From Bacillus sp. CHD6a (lineage in GTDB: Bacteria > Bacillota > Bacilli > Bacillales > Bacillaceae_I), in assembly GCF_001293645.1 (NCBI RefSeq), contig NZ_LBMD01000006.1, forward strand, positions 124,001-188,000: a stretch of DNA of 64,000 bases. Direction: 5' to 3'. Every line of letters begins with the position of its first letter. Position 1 is the stretch's first letter. The translations under genes were made by a program, and so were the position numbers. This document shows, piece by piece, positions 18,686 through 28,275 of the stretch. The notes under the pieces were generated by a model. That model had not been told where the DNA came from. It worked only from the letters and a program-made list of their open reading frames with translations, and searched no databases.

Positions 18686-20447
18686 GTTCCGCTCAAGACT
18701 GCTCTTTGCACTCATCACCTTAATCATTGTGGTGCTTGTGTGCCTCGGGCTTTTGCTTGGTCAGCTCTTTAAAAGCTTTTATTTAAATACCTTTAATCAG
18801 AGGCTGATTAAAGAAACAGAACTGGTAACGATGCTGGTGGAAGAGGAGACCAGTGTGACACCTATACTGCAAAAACATCTGAATGATGTTAGTAACACTC
18901 TTGCGGCAAGGGTCAGCATTACTGATAAGGATGGCACGGTGTTATTTGAGACTACCGGGCCTACTGTTTCTGGGATTGATTCTCAGGAGGAAATTATTAA
19001 AGATGCCGTTCAAAAGAACAAGAATCGTGACAGGCTTTTTTATGAACAGAATGATGAAATGTATTATTACGGAAACACCATTACAAGAAATGGATCTAAA
19101 GATGGTTATGTAATGCTAAGTACTCCAATAGATTCTCTCCAAAGAGTCAATCAACAGATTTGGGGACTATTAATTGCAAGCCTTGGTGCAGCGTTTGTGG
19201 TTATTTTGCTTCTTGGCGTAAAGATTACATCTCAATACACTAGACCGATTGAAGCGGCAACCAAGGTGGCAACGGAACTTGCCAAAGGAAACTATAAAGC
19301 TAGGACATTCGAGGAACATGTTGATGAAACAGGAATGTTAAGTCAATCCATCAACATTTTGGCACGTAATCTTCAAGATATGACTAAAGCGCAAGAAATG
19401 CAGCAGGATCGTCTCCGTACTCTTATTGAGAGCATGGGGAGTGGGTTGATATTAATTGATGGTAGAGGCTATGTAAATCTCATCAACCGTGCCTTTAAAG
19501 ACACATTTGATGCAGATCCTGCTGAATATCTATATAGGTTATATTATGAAGCCATAGAGCAGATAGAAATTGTGTCGTTGATTGAAGAGATCTTTATGAC
19601 CGAAGTGAGTTTAAGAAAGCAAATCTTGCTTCCATTAAAGATCGAACGCAGACACTTTGAAGTGTATGGAGCGCCAATCATTGGCATCAATGATGAGTGG
19701 AAAGGAATTGTCCTTGTGTTCCATGACATTACAGAATTGAAGAAGCTTGAGCAAATGAGAAAAGATTTTGTTGCAAATGTATCTCATGAGTTAAAAACGC
19801 CAATTACATCTATCAAAGGGTTTTCAGAAACATTGTTGGATGGAGCGATGAATGATAAAGATACATTGCAGTATTTCTTATCCATCATTCTTAAAGAAAG
19901 CGATAGACTGCAATCACTTATTGAAGATTTGCTGGATTTATCAAAAATAGAGAAACAAGGTTTTAAACTAAACCCGGAGTATGTAGAAATCAACGACCTG
20001 TTGGAAGAAATCTTTGTAATTTTGGAAGGAAAGGCAAGAGAAAAAGAAATAAATCTTGTTTTATCTCAACCTAAAAAAGGGTTGTATTTATTTGCGGATA
20101 CCTCCAGGATCAAACAGGTTTTCATTAATCTTATTAACAATGCCATCGCTTATACATCAGCAGGTGGAGAAGTTATGGTAAAGGTAGAAGAAGTAGAAAA
20201 TGAGGTAATCATTGTTGTATCTGATACTGGTATTGGGATGGAGCAGGATGAGATACCAAGAATCTTTGAGCGGTTTTACCGTGTGGACAAGGCAAGAAGT
20301 AGGAATTCAGGAGGAACGGGGTTAGGTCTTGCGATTGTGAAGCATATCGTGGAGGCCCATCATGGCAGTATTTCTGTTACGAGTGAATTGAATAAGGGGA
20401 CTGCCTTTACGGTGAAGTTGTCTAAAGAAAACGAAGATTTACAATAG
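18678..20447 (+). CDS. phoR: Phosphate sensor histidine kinase PhoR
   Basis: Membrane kinase that phosphorylates PhoP under phosphate limitation. The 589 residues contain a first membrane helix (about 8-30), an extracytoplasmic sensor region to about 155, and a second helix (about 160-182). HAMP, a PAS domain (about 245-345), the dimerisation/phospho-acceptor motif FVANVSHELKTP with His near 370, and an ATPase domain follow. The ATPase domain has N (FINLINNAIAYTS), G1 (VSDTGIGM) and G2 (GTGLGLAI) boxes. All key residues are present. It ends the phoPR unit. A terminator follows at 20531. Confidence 0.97.
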   Translation: MNRFRSRLLFALITLIIVVLVCLGLLLGQLFKSFYLNTFNQRLIKETELVTMLVEEETSVTPILQKHLNDVSNTLAARVSITDKDGTVLFETTGPTVSGIDSQEEIIKDAVQKNKNRDRLFYEQNDEMYYYGNTITRNGSKDGYVMLSTPIDSLQRVNQQIWGLLIASLGAAFVVILLLGVKITSQYTRPIEAATKVATELAKGNYKARTFEEHVDETGMLSQSINILARNLQDMTKAQEMQQDRLRTLIESMGSGLILIDGRGYVNLINRAFKDTFDADPAEYLYRLYYEAIEQIEIVSLIEEIFMTEVSLRKQILLPLKIERRHFEVYGAPIIGINDEWKGIVLVFHDITELKKLEQMRKDFVANVSHELKTPITSIKGFSETLLDGAMNDKDTLQYFLSIILKESDRLQSLIEDLLDLSKIEKQGFKLNPEYVEINDLLEEIFVILEGKAREKEINLVLSQPKKGLYLFADTSRIKQVFINLINNAIAYTSAGGEVMVKVEEVENEVIIVVSDTGIGMEQDEIPRIFERFYRVDKARSRNSGGTGLGLAIVKHIVEAHHGSISVTSELNKGTAFTVKLSKENEDLQ

Positions 20448-20530
20448 CTTTACATGTCTTTCATAGGTCCTTTACAAACCTTTGTTAATATATTCTATGA
20501 AAACCCCTTCATCCAAGGAGCCAATTTTGG

Positions 20531-20567
20531 AAAAGGAGAGAGCCCACCCTGCTCTCTCCTTTTTTCT
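20531..20567 (+). terminator. Terminator downstream of phoR
   Basis: AAAAGGAGAGAGC pairs with GCTCTCTCCTTTT, followed by T residues. The rest of 20448-20770 holds no gene. Confidence 0.85.
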
Positions 20568-20593
20568 GTTTAAAATTAAGAAAGTATATAATT

Positions 20594-20672
20594 CGGTTGA
20601 TTTCCGTTCCACGCGTTTCACTTGCCTGCGCGCGTCTAGGAAAGCTCAGCCATTTGAGGAAATCAGCAGCGG
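20594..20672. repeat. Rearranged copy of the dispersed repeat
   Basis: The left half reads GTTGATTTCCGTTCC (reverse end) and the right half reads AGGAAAGCTCAGCCATTTG and GAAATCAGC (forward end). Two ends are joined with the middle lost. Confidence 0.65.
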
Positions 20673-20770
20673 TGCATAACCAAACAACTAAAAAACCATT
20701 TAAATAATGAAACCTTCTCCACCTTCATACGTATAAGTTATGGAGAACATAAAAAGGGGAGAATACAACT

Positions 20771-21739
20771 TTGATGAGTTTAAAGCGAATTTACACGACC
20801 GTTTTTCTTGTAATCCTTGCTGCTGTCATAGGGTCAGTTGCTTTAACGTCATGGTATACAGTAGATCAATCAGAACAAGCTGTGATTATGACATTTGGAA
20901 AAGTAGAAGAAGGAATCAGTGAACCAGGACTGCACTTTAAGATGCCTTGGCCAATACAAACAGTAGAGACAATGTCCAAGGAGACCTTTAGTTTACAGTT
21001 CGGTTATCAAGAAAAAGATGGAGAGTTAGTGGAATACACAAATGATACAAAAATGATAACAGGTGATGAAAATATCGTTATGGCAGATATGGTTGTCATG
21101 TGGAAGATTACAGATCCAGGAAAATACTTATTCAATAGCGATAATCCTCAGTCTGTCCTCTACAATGCTACATCTGCTTCTTTAAGAAGTATTATCGGAA
21201 GTACAGAAATAGATGAAGCATTAACCTCAGGAAAATCACAAATAGAAGTAGAAGTCTTCGATTTACTTACATCCTTAATGGAGACATATGATATTGGAAT
21301 TTCGATTTCATCTGTTAATCTTCAAGATGTGGAATTACCTAATAAAGAGGTTCGTAAAGCATTTACAGATGTAACAGATGCGCGTGAAATGGAAAACACA
21401 AAGAACAATGAAGCAAAAAGATATCAAAACCAACGTCTAAATGAAGCAGAAGGGGAGAAAGACGCCATCATTTCCAAAGCAGAAGGGGAAAAGGCTGCAA
21501 GAATTGAGCGTGCTCGTGGAGATGTAGCTAAATTCAATTCTTTGTATAACGAATATGTGAACGCTCCGGAATTAACGAAAAAGCGTCTTATTTTAGAGAC
21601 GATGGAAGAAGTCTTACCGTATGCCGAGATTTACATTATGAACGATGATGGCAACACGATGAAATATTTCCCGCTCAGAACCGAAAATGCAGCTCCAAAA
21701 CCACCAGCGAACCCGGAAGGAAGTGGGAACAATGAGTGA
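20771..21739 (+). CDS. hflK: HflK-like SPFH membrane protein
   Basis: The 322-residue SPFH/prohibitin-domain protein has one N-terminal membrane helix (about 8-28). SPFH core motifs follow (DQSEQAVIMTFGKVEEG, then FKMPWPIQTVETM) and then a long charged coiled coil rich in EAEGEK (about 205-265). In E. coli HflK and HflC form a cage around the FtsH protease and modulate it. The start is TTG 20771 (an ATG follows at once), behind AAAAGGGGAG. It overlaps hflC by 8 bp. B. subtilis 168 lacks this pair at the phoR-polA junction, so it is a lineage-specific insertion. Confidence 0.88.
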   Translation: MMSLKRIYTTVFLVILAAVIGSVALTSWYTVDQSEQAVIMTFGKVEEGISEPGLHFKMPWPIQTVETMSKETFSLQFGYQEKDGELVEYTNDTKMITGDENIVMADMVVMWKITDPGKYLFNSDNPQSVLYNATSASLRSIIGSTEIDEALTSGKSQIEVEVFDLLTSLMETYDIGISISSVNLQDVELPNKEVRKAFTDVTDAREMENTKNNEAKRYQNQRLNEAEGEKDAIISKAEGEKAARIERARGDVAKFNSLYNEYVNAPELTKKRLILETMEEVLPYAEIYIMNDDGNTMKYFPLRTENAAPKPPANPEGSGNNE

Positions 21740-22664
21740 TCAAAACATTATCAATTTAGAAAAGAAAAAACCTGACTTGCAATGGAGATCCATTGTCCGC
21801 GGTGGGTTATTTGGAGCGGTGATACTTATTGTTTTTGGTGTGTTCCTTGCAAATGTATTTGTCGTAAAAGAAGGCGAATATAAGGTTGTTAGACAGTTTG
21901 GAGAAGTAGTGAAGATTGTGGAAGAGCCTGGTTTGAATTTCAAGACTCCGTTCATTCAATCCGTAACGACTGTCCCAAAATATCAAATGCTATATGATGA
22001 AGCCGGTGCTGAAATAAATACTCGCGACAAAAAACGAATGCTTATTGATAATTATGTAGTATGGCGAGTGGAAGATCCTCAATTGATGATTAGTAACCTA
22101 GCGAGTCTTGAGAATGCAGAAACCAAGATGTCTGAATTTGTTTTCTCTGTTGTCAGAACAGAACTTGGACAACTGAATTATGATGACATAATCAACGATG
22201 AAAAGTCTTCAAGAGGAAGCTTGAATGACAGAGTAACGGGTAGAGTAAATGAACTTTTAGAAAGAGATAATTACGGGATTGTCGTGACGGATGTGCGAAT
22301 GAGAAGAACAGACCTGCCACCTGAAAATGAAGCTGCCGTGTTCACACGAATGATATCAGAGCGTCAATCAACTGCTCAAGAATACCTTTCTCGTGGAGAT
22401 GCCGATAAAAACAGAATCATGGCAGATACAGACCGCGCAGTGAAAGAAATACTGGCGAAAGCTGAAGCGGATGCAGATACGATCCGCGGTCAAGGAGAAG
22501 GAGAAGCGGCTAAAGTCTACAATGAAGCATTCTCTAAGGATGCAGAATTCTATGAGCTTTACCGCACACTCGAGTCCTATAAAAAGACGATTGATGGAGA
22601 AACCGTCATCGTCCTTCCTTCCGACTCCCCATACGCCAAACTCCTAATGGGCGGAATGGAATAA
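21732..22664 (+). CDS. hflC: HflC-like SPFH membrane protein
   Basis: Partner of HflK: 310 residues from ATG 21732, chosen because GGAAGTGGG lies 6-8 bases upstream and the start overlaps the hflK stop. A membrane helix spans about 23-45. The SPFH core includes EYKVVRQFGEVVKIVEEPG, followed by an alanine-rich coiled coil (KAEADADTIRGQGEGEAAK). The C-terminus ends in the LPSDSPYAKLL type segment of HflC. It is predicted to form a membrane-anchored hetero-oligomer regulating FtsH or membrane protein quality. The dispersed repeat follows within 4 bp of the stop. Confidence 0.88.
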   Translation: MSDQNIINLEKKKPDLQWRSIVRGGLFGAVILIVFGVFLANVFVVKEGEYKVVRQFGEVVKIVEEPGLNFKTPFIQSVTTVPKYQMLYDEAGAEINTRDKKRMLIDNYVVWRVEDPQLMISNLASLENAETKMSEFVFSVVRTELGQLNYDDIINDEKSSRGSLNDRVTGRVNELLERDNYGIVVTDVRMRRTDLPPENEAAVFTRMISERQSTAQEYLSRGDADKNRIMADTDRAVKEILAKAEADADTIRGQGEGEAAKVYNEAFSKDAEFYELYRTLESYKKTIDGETVIVLPSDSPYAKLLMGGME

Positions 22665-22667
22665 GAT

Positions 22668-22826
22668 GAGTGGATTGAAGCGAAAGGCCCTCGACTCCAG
22701 CGGGGGAGTAACGGTAGGTTGAGACCCCGCAGGCGTAGCTGAAGGAGGCTCAAGCACCCTCCCGCGGAAAGAGAGTGCCTGCAGCGGAAAGAAACGACCT
22801 AACTCAAAAGCGAAATGCTCCACTCT
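22668..22826 (+). repeat. Dispersed folded repeat between hflC and polA
   Basis: The outer arms GAGTGGA (22668-22674) and TCCACTC (22819-22825) pair. The interior carries GCGGGGGAGTAACGG and the CTCCCGCGG-type partner. Confidence 0.8.
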
Positions 22827-22832
22827 TAAAAC

Positions 22833-22898
22833 AAAGCCACAATTTTTGTTTCTGTTCTTATCCATGATAGAATAGAAGTAGAATTGTGGCTTTTTATA
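22833..22898 (+). terminator. Long inverted repeat before polA
   Basis: AAAGCCACAATT pairs with AATTGTGGCTTT, followed by TTATAAT. The loop is about 36 bases, so it could terminate the hflC transcript or shape the polA leader. Confidence 0.5.
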
Positions 22899-22944
22899 AT
22901 TGAGATTATACATATGAAATATGAAAAGAAACAAAGGAGGAGTT

Positions 22945-25584
22945 ATGAATATGGCAACAAACAAACTAGTATTGATTGATGGAAACTCCATCGCGTATCG
23001 TGCGTTCTTTGCACTTCCGCTACTAAGCAATGAAAAAGGGATACATACCAATGCTATCTATGGATTTACCATGATGCTGATGCGCATTTTAGAAGAAGAA
23101 AAACCTACCCATATGCTTGTGGCATTTGATGCAGGCAAAACAACATTCCGCCATAAAACGTTCGGAGAATACAAAGGGGGACGCCAAAAAACGCCACCTG
23201 AACTGTCCGAACAATTCTCCTTCCTTCGAGAGCTACTGGACGCATACAACATAAAAAGATACGAACTGCCTGAATATGAAGCAGATGATATTATAGGGAC
23301 TTTGGCTCAACAAGCTGCCAAAGACGATTATGAAGTGAAAATTATATCAGGCGACAAAGATTTAACACAGCTCGCCACAGATAAAATTACGGTTGATATC
23401 ACGAAAAAAGGAATTACAGATGTAGATTCCTACACACCAGCATTCATTGAAGAAAAGTACGGACTTAATGTGGACCAGATCATAGATATGAAAGGTCTTA
23501 TGGGAGATTCTTCGGATAATATCCCTGGTGTACCTGGAGTTGGCGAAAAAACTGCCATCAAGCTGTTAAAGGAGTTTGGTACCATTGAAACACTTCTTGA
23601 ATCCATTGACCAGGTAAGTGGGAAAAAACTGAAAGAAAAACTAGAAGATAATAAAGAGCAGGCAATTATGAGCAAGAAACTCGCGACTATCATGACCGAA
23701 GCACCAGTAGAAGTTACCGTAGAAGAGCTAATCTATGAAGGTTACGACACGAAGAAAGTGGTCGATATTTTTAAAGAACTTAGTTTCAACTCCCTGCTGG
23801 ACAAGCTTGGAGAAGAAGGAGAAACGGTAACAGAGGATTTAGAGGATATTTCCTTTGAAATACTGGATGAAGTAAAAGAGGAACACTTTGCCAAAGAAAA
23901 CTTCTTTATGGTAGAAGTGTTAGAAGAAAATTATCACCGTGCAGACATTCAAGGAATCGCACTTGTGAATAAGACCGGGAATTATTTTATCCCTACAGAT
24001 GTGGCTTTACAGTCAGAAGAATTCGCATCATTTGCTTCAGACCATACAAGAAAAAAGACGGTTTTTGATGCAAAAAGAGCAATTGTAGCATTAAAGTGGA
24101 AGGGAATTGAACTAAACGGAATTGACTTTGACTTTATCATTGCATCTTATATCGTGAATCCGTCCGAGACATCCACTGACCTTGCCGAAATCGCCCGTAA
24201 AAAAGGTTATTATCAGATCGAAACAGATGAAGCTGTATACGGGAAAGGTGCTAAACGTGCCGTGCCAGATCAACAGAAGGTTGCAGACCACCTGGTTAGA
24301 AAGACCTTCGCTATGCAGGAAATGAAAGAGTCCTTCATTCACGAATTAAAGGACAATGAGCAGTTGGAACTATTCGAGGAATTGGAAATGCCATTGACAT
24401 TGGTACTGGCTGAAATGGAAGCGCTCGGTATTACAGTGGATAAGACGCGATTAGAAGAAATGGGAACAGACCTTGGCGAAAAGCTAGAGAAAATTGAAGA
24501 GCAAATTTTTGACCTGGCTGGAGAAAAATTTAATATCAACTCTCCAAAGCAGCTTGGTGTCATTCTTTTTGAAAAGCTTGGACTACCGCCTGTAAAGAAA
24601 ACAAAAACAGGATACTCGACCTCTGCTGACGTGTTGGAAAAATTAGCAGAAAAGCATGAGATTATTCAGCAAATCTTACACTATCGTCAATTAGGCAAAC
24701 TCAAATCAACTTATATTGAAGGGTTATTAAAAGTGATCCATGAGGATTCCCATAAAATACACACACGCTTTAATCAAGCTTTAACACAGACTGGACGTCT
24801 AAGTTCGATTGATCCAAACCTCCAGAATATACCCGTTCGCTTAGAGGAAGGTAGAAAGATAAGAGAGGCATTTATTCCATCACATGAAGATTGGGTTATC
24901 TTTGCTGCTGACTATTCCCAAATCGAACTACGGGTTCTTGCTCATATAGCGAATGACGAAAAATTAATTGAAGCATTTAAAGAAGATGCGGACATTCATA
25001 CAAAAACTGCAATGGATGTATTCCATGTATCAGAAAATGAAGTCACTTCGAATATGCGTCGTCAGGCTAAAGCCGTAAACTTCGGAATCGTTTATGGCAT
25101 AAGCGACTACGGTCTTTCACAAAGCTTGGGTATCACAAGAAAAGATGCCAAAACCTTTATCGACCGTTACTTGGAAAGCTTCCCTGGAGTGAAAGAATAC
25201 ATGGAAGATAGCGTACTTGATGCTAAGGATAAGGGATACGTTACAACCCTTCTGCATCGCCGCCGTTATTTGCCAGAGATAACAAGCAGCAACTTTAACT
25301 TGAGAAGTTTTGCTGAAAGAACAGCGATGAACACCCCGATTCAAGGTAGTGCCGCTGATATCATAAAAAAAGCAATGATTGATATGGCAAACAGACTAGA
25401 AGAAGAAGAAATGGAGTCTAAAGTCCTGCTTCAAGTACATGATGAACTTGTATTTGAGGCACCAAAAGATGAAATTGAAAAGTTAAAGAAAATTGTACCA
25501 GAAGTGATGGAGCAAGCAGTGGAATTAAAGGTCCCGCTTAAAGTGGATTATTCATACGGCTCTTCATGGTACGACGCGAAATAA
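22945..25584 (+). CDS. polA: DNA polymerase I
   Basis: It fills gaps and removes RNA primers in replication and repair. From ATG 22945 (AAAGGAGG just upstream) the protein has 879 residues. The N-terminal 5'-nuclease domain (about 1-290) has LIDGNSIAYRAFF, EADDIIGT and DSSDNIPGVPGVGEKTA. The central exonuclease-like domain lacks the usual acidic metal ligands, as in other Bacillus enzymes, so proofreading is probably absent. The polymerase domain has motif A FAADYSQIELR, motif B RRQAKAVNFGIVYG and motif C QVHDELVFE. It is followed 23 bp later by mutM, a conserved repair pair. Confidence 0.98.
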   Translation: MNMATNKLVLIDGNSIAYRAFFALPLLSNEKGIHTNAIYGFTMMLMRILEEEKPTHMLVAFDAGKTTFRHKTFGEYKGGRQKTPPELSEQFSFLRELLDAYNIKRYELPEYEADDIIGTLAQQAAKDDYEVKIISGDKDLTQLATDKITVDITKKGITDVDSYTPAFIEEKYGLNVDQIIDMKGLMGDSSDNIPGVPGVGEKTAIKLLKEFGTIETLLESIDQVSGKKLKEKLEDNKEQAIMSKKLATIMTEAPVEVTVEELIYEGYDTKKVVDIFKELSFNSLLDKLGEEGETVTEDLEDISFEILDEVKEEHFAKENFFMVEVLEENYHRADIQGIALVNKTGNYFIPTDVALQSEEFASFASDHTRKKTVFDAKRAIVALKWKGIELNGIDFDFIIASYIVNPSETSTDLAEIARKKGYYQIETDEAVYGKGAKRAVPDQQKVADHLVRKTFAMQEMKESFIHELKDNEQLELFEELEMPLTLVLAEMEALGITVDKTRLEEMGTDLGEKLEKIEEQIFDLAGEKFNINSPKQLGVILFEKLGLPPVKKTKTGYSTSADVLEKLAEKHEIIQQILHYRQLGKLKSTYIEGLLKVIHEDSHKIHTRFNQALTQTGRLSSIDPNLQNIPVRLEEGRKIREAFIPSHEDWVIFAADYSQIELRVLAHIANDEKLIEAFKEDADIHTKTAMDVFHVSENEVTSNMRRQAKAVNFGIVYGISDYGLSQSLGITRKDAKTFIDRYLESFPGVKEYMEDSVLDAKDKGYVTTLLHRRRYLPEITSSNFNLRSFAERTAMNTPIQGSAADIIKKAMIDMANRLEEEEMESKVLLQVHDELVFEAPKDEIEKLKKIVPEVMEQAVELKVPLKVDYSYGSSWYDAK

Positions 25585-25607
25585 TTGTTTTATGAGGATG
25601 TGTTACC

Positions 25608-26438
25608 ATGCCAGAACTTCCCGAGGTTGAAACGGTCAGAAAAACACTGGTTCAGCTTGTACAAGGTAAAAAAATTAAACAGGTGAAAGTCCTATGGCCA
25701 AAAATGATTAAAGAACCGGACGATGCTGCTCTTTTTGAAGAGATGCTGATTGGACAAGAAATAGTGGAAATCGGCAGAAGGGGTAAATTTCTCCTCTTCT
25801 ATCTTAACGATTATTGCATGGTCTCTCATTTGCGTATGGAAGGCAAATATGGACTCTATCAAAAAGAAGAACCAGCGAATAAGCATACACATGTGTTTTT
25901 CTATTTTGAAGATGGTACCGAACTTCGCTACCAGGACGTTCGCAAGTTCGGCACGCTTCATCTTTATAAAAAAGGGGAGGAACTTGGAGCGAAATCGCTG
26001 GCTAGTTTAGGGCCAGAGCCTTTTGAGGACGAGTTCAACCTTGAACTCCTTAAAGAGAGACTCGCTAAAACAAATCGAAACATTAAAGCGGTTCTATTGG
26101 ATCAAACAGTTGTTGTCGGTCTTGGGAATATTTATGTGGACGAGGCTTTATTTAGAGCGGGAATACATCCAGAAAGAGTCGCAAGCAGCTTGAACGAGGA
26201 CGAGCTAATTGAACTGCAACGAGAAATAGTCCTAACTCTTCAAGAAGCTGTCGACAAAGGAGGAAGTACAATCCGTTCCTATGTAAACTCACAAGGTCAA
26301 ATTGGCATGTTTCAGCTCGAGCTTTTCGTCTACGGCCGAAAAGGAGAGCCTTGCAGAAAATGTGGCCAGGAAATCGAAAAAACAGTCGTAGCCGGCCGAG
26401 GTACCCACACCTGCCCAAATTGCCAGCCAAAGCCATAA
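25608..26438 (+). CDS. mutM: Formamidopyrimidine-DNA glycosylase
   Basis: It removes oxidised purines such as 8-oxoguanine and cuts the DNA backbone by beta,delta-elimination. The mature N-terminus PELPEVETV supplies the catalytic Pro1 and Glu2. The conserved Lys is in GRRGKFLLF (about 58). The helix-two-turn-helix and NIYVDEALF region is intact. A C-terminal zinc finger has two Cys pairs (CRKCG and CPNC). The 276 residues are normal. It lies 23 bp behind polA and is probably co-transcribed. Confidence 0.98.
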   Translation: MPELPEVETVRKTLVQLVQGKKIKQVKVLWPKMIKEPDDAALFEEMLIGQEIVEIGRRGKFLLFYLNDYCMVSHLRMEGKYGLYQKEEPANKHTHVFFYFEDGTELRYQDVRKFGTLHLYKKGEELGAKSLASLGPEPFEDEFNLELLKERLAKTNRNIKAVLLDQTVVVGLGNIYVDEALFRAGIHPERVASSLNEDELIELQREIVLTLQEAVDKGGSTIRSYVNSQGQIGMFQLELFVYGRKGEPCRKCGQEIEKTVVAGRGTHTCPNCQPKP

Positions 26439-26474
26439 GAATTGAGTGAACCGAAATCCCCCTTTTGCCTGAAG

Positions 26475-26535
26475 AGCAGGGTGTGCGACTCCGGCGGGAG
26501 GTAGCGGTAGGATGAGAACCCGCAACGAAGAAGGC
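26475..26535 (+). repeat. Fragment of the dispersed repeat
   Basis: GACTCCGGCGGGAGGTAGCGG and GATGAGAACCCGCA match the left and centre of the copy at 62728. The right half is missing. Confidence 0.6.
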
Positions 26536-26576
26536 CACTGAAAAACGGATATGATTTAGTATTTGGTAATTTCGAG

Positions 26577-26704
26577 CTGTGGATTGGAGCAAAAGGCGAA
26601 GACTCCTGAGGGAGATAGCGCTAGGTTGAGACCCCGCAGGCAAAGCCGAGGAGGCTCAACCAGCGCCCCTAGGAAAGCGAAGCAATTTGCGGAGATCCAC
26701 AGCG
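26577..26704 (+). repeat. Dispersed folded repeat between mutM and ytaF
   Basis: The arms CTGTGGAT and ATCCACAG pair. The interior is of the AGCGCTAG/AGCGCCCCTAGG subfamily. It sits in tandem behind the fragment at 26475. Confidence 0.85.
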
Positions 26705-26861
26705 GTGTCTAAACAATATCTAAACTCATAGACTTTTTAAGTGGCCTTGAATGAACCCCCGGTTCGTAAGGAAAAAGAAAGTAAGAGCAAAAAATAAATA
26801 GAACACATCGAATGGGCTCCTGCCATATACTATCGTAGTGATAGTTAGGGAGGAGCTCTTA

Positions 26862-27503
26862 ATGATTCCATACATCTCACTTATCCTACTAGCCTTTGCC
26901 GTTAGTCTGGATAGCTTCAGTGTTGGCTTGACATATGGCCTAAGAAAAATGCATATGCCGCTTAAATCAATCACTATCATTGCGTGTTGTTCGGCCGTCT
27001 CGCTTTTGCTTGCCATGTTAGTAGGCACCATACTTATGAAATTTCTCTCCCCTGCTTTTGCAGAGACAGTTGGTGGAAGCATTCTCATTCTTTTAGGAAT
27101 GTGGGTTCTCTACCAGTTTTTCCGTGCCAGTACAGCCGAAGATAGTACTTCTTTTGCAGACGAACGCATACTGTTCAACCTTGAAATCAAATCCCTAGGT
27201 GTAGTCATCAATATTTTGAGAAAGCCAACAGAAGCCGATTTTGACCGTTCCGGATCCATCACTGGATTAGAGGCTTTTTTTCTAGGTATAGCTCTTTCTC
27301 TTGATGCTTTTGGTGCCGGAATCGGTGCAGCTTTGCTTGGATACTCTCCCGGGGCAATGGCAGTTTCAGTAGCCGTGATGAGTTCGTTATTTGTAATCAC
27401 CGGAATAAAATTAGGAAGAGTGTTTTCTACCGTTTCGTGGATTAACAAGTTCTCCTTTTTACCTGGCGTATTACTTATCGTTATCGGAATTATTAAAATG
27501 TAA
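26862..27503 (+). CDS. ytaF: Sporulation membrane protein YtaF
   Basis: The 213-residue membrane protein, with about six helices, is related to the MntP/YtaF family. Two repeats each contain an acidic membrane motif (AFAVSLDSFSVGLTYG and ALSLDAFGAGIGAALLG). The MntP members export manganese. YtaF is annotated as sporulation-associated in Bacillus and its substrate is not established. The start at ATG 26862 is set by AGGGAGGAG 6 bases upstream, rejecting the eight-codon extension. It lies upstream of coaE as in B. subtilis. Confidence 0.9.
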   Translation: MIPYISLILLAFAVSLDSFSVGLTYGLRKMHMPLKSITIIACCSAVSLLLAMLVGTILMKFLSPAFAETVGGSILILLGMWVLYQFFRASTAEDSTSFADERILFNLEIKSLGVVINILRKPTEADFDRSGSITGLEAFFLGIALSLDAFGAGIGAALLGYSPGAMAVSVAVMSSLFVITGIKLGRVFSTVSWINKFSFLPGVLLIVIGIIKM

Positions 27504-27559
27504 AAGAAACACCAGAGGTTGTCTAGCGCAGCCTCTCTTTTAAAAAAGGAGGAGTGGAC

Positions 27560-28168
27560 ATGCCGTTGATTATAGGACTCACTGGAGGAATTGCGAGTGG
27601 TAAAAGCACAGTCGCCAATATGCTGAGGGAGAAAAACATTCCAATTGTGGATGCTGATGTGGTAGCTCGGGAAGTTGTTGAAATTGGTACGGATACATAC
27701 ATGAAGCTTGTAAATGAATTTGGAAAGGACATACTTAACAATGACAAAACGCTGAACAGACCAAAGCTCGGCAGCATTATTTTTCAAAATGAAACAAAAC
27801 GGCAAAAGCTGAACAACATCATGCACCCGAGTATCAGGACAAGCATGAAAGAAAAGACAAAACACTACATAGAAGAAGGACATGATGTGGTAGTCATGGA
27901 TATTCCCTTACTTTTTGAAAGCAATCTGACCCATCTTGTAGATAAAACATTACTCGTCTATGTTACAGAAAAAACACAACTGAAACGCTTGATGGAGAGA
28001 AACGACCTAACCGAAAAGGAAGCAACCGACAGGATACACTCCCAAATGCCCCTTACTGAAAAAGTAAAACTCTCCCATGCCGTCATAGACAACAACGGAA
28101 CTATCGCCAAAACAAAATTACAACTAAACCAAATACTAGAACAGTGGCATATCCAGAAACCCGGTTGA
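27560..28168 (+). CDS. coaE: Dephospho-CoA kinase
   Basis: It phosphorylates dephospho-CoA at the 3'-OH, the last step of coenzyme A synthesis. The 202 residues start with the P-loop IIGLTGGIASGKST. Other family motifs are VDADVVAREVVE near 32-43 and the VVMDIPLLFE substrate region. The ATG at 27560 lies 7 bases behind AAGGAGG, better than GTG 27554. It is in the conserved polA-mutM-ytaF-coaE-gapB order. Confidence 0.97.
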   Translation: MPLIIGLTGGIASGKSTVANMLREKNIPIVDADVVAREVVEIGTDTYMKLVNEFGKDILNNDKTLNRPKLGSIIFQNETKRQKLNNIMHPSIRTSMKEKTKHYIEEGHDVVVMDIPLLFESNLTHLVDKTLLVYVTEKTQLKRLMERNDLTEKEATDRIHSQMPLTEKVKLSHAVIDNNGTIAKTKLQLNQILEQWHIQKPG

Positions 28169-28242
28169 TCGAAGCGCCTAGAATGGAGATCTTCTGTACA
28201 GGCATGCAAAACTAATAGGTTAATAGTACTAAGGTCATATCT

Positions 28243-28272
28243 AAAAATAGGGATATGCCCTTTTTTTATTTT
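28243..28272 (+). terminator. Weak terminator after coaE
   Basis: A short AGGG/CCCT stem around ATATG is followed by a T7 run and further T-rich sequence. Confidence 0.5.
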
Positions 28273-28275
28273 TCA

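Noticed and set aside
22833-22898. Riboswitch upstream of polA
   Set aside because: Only one long-loop inverted repeat is visible. No multi-stem architecture or known aptamer motif was found.
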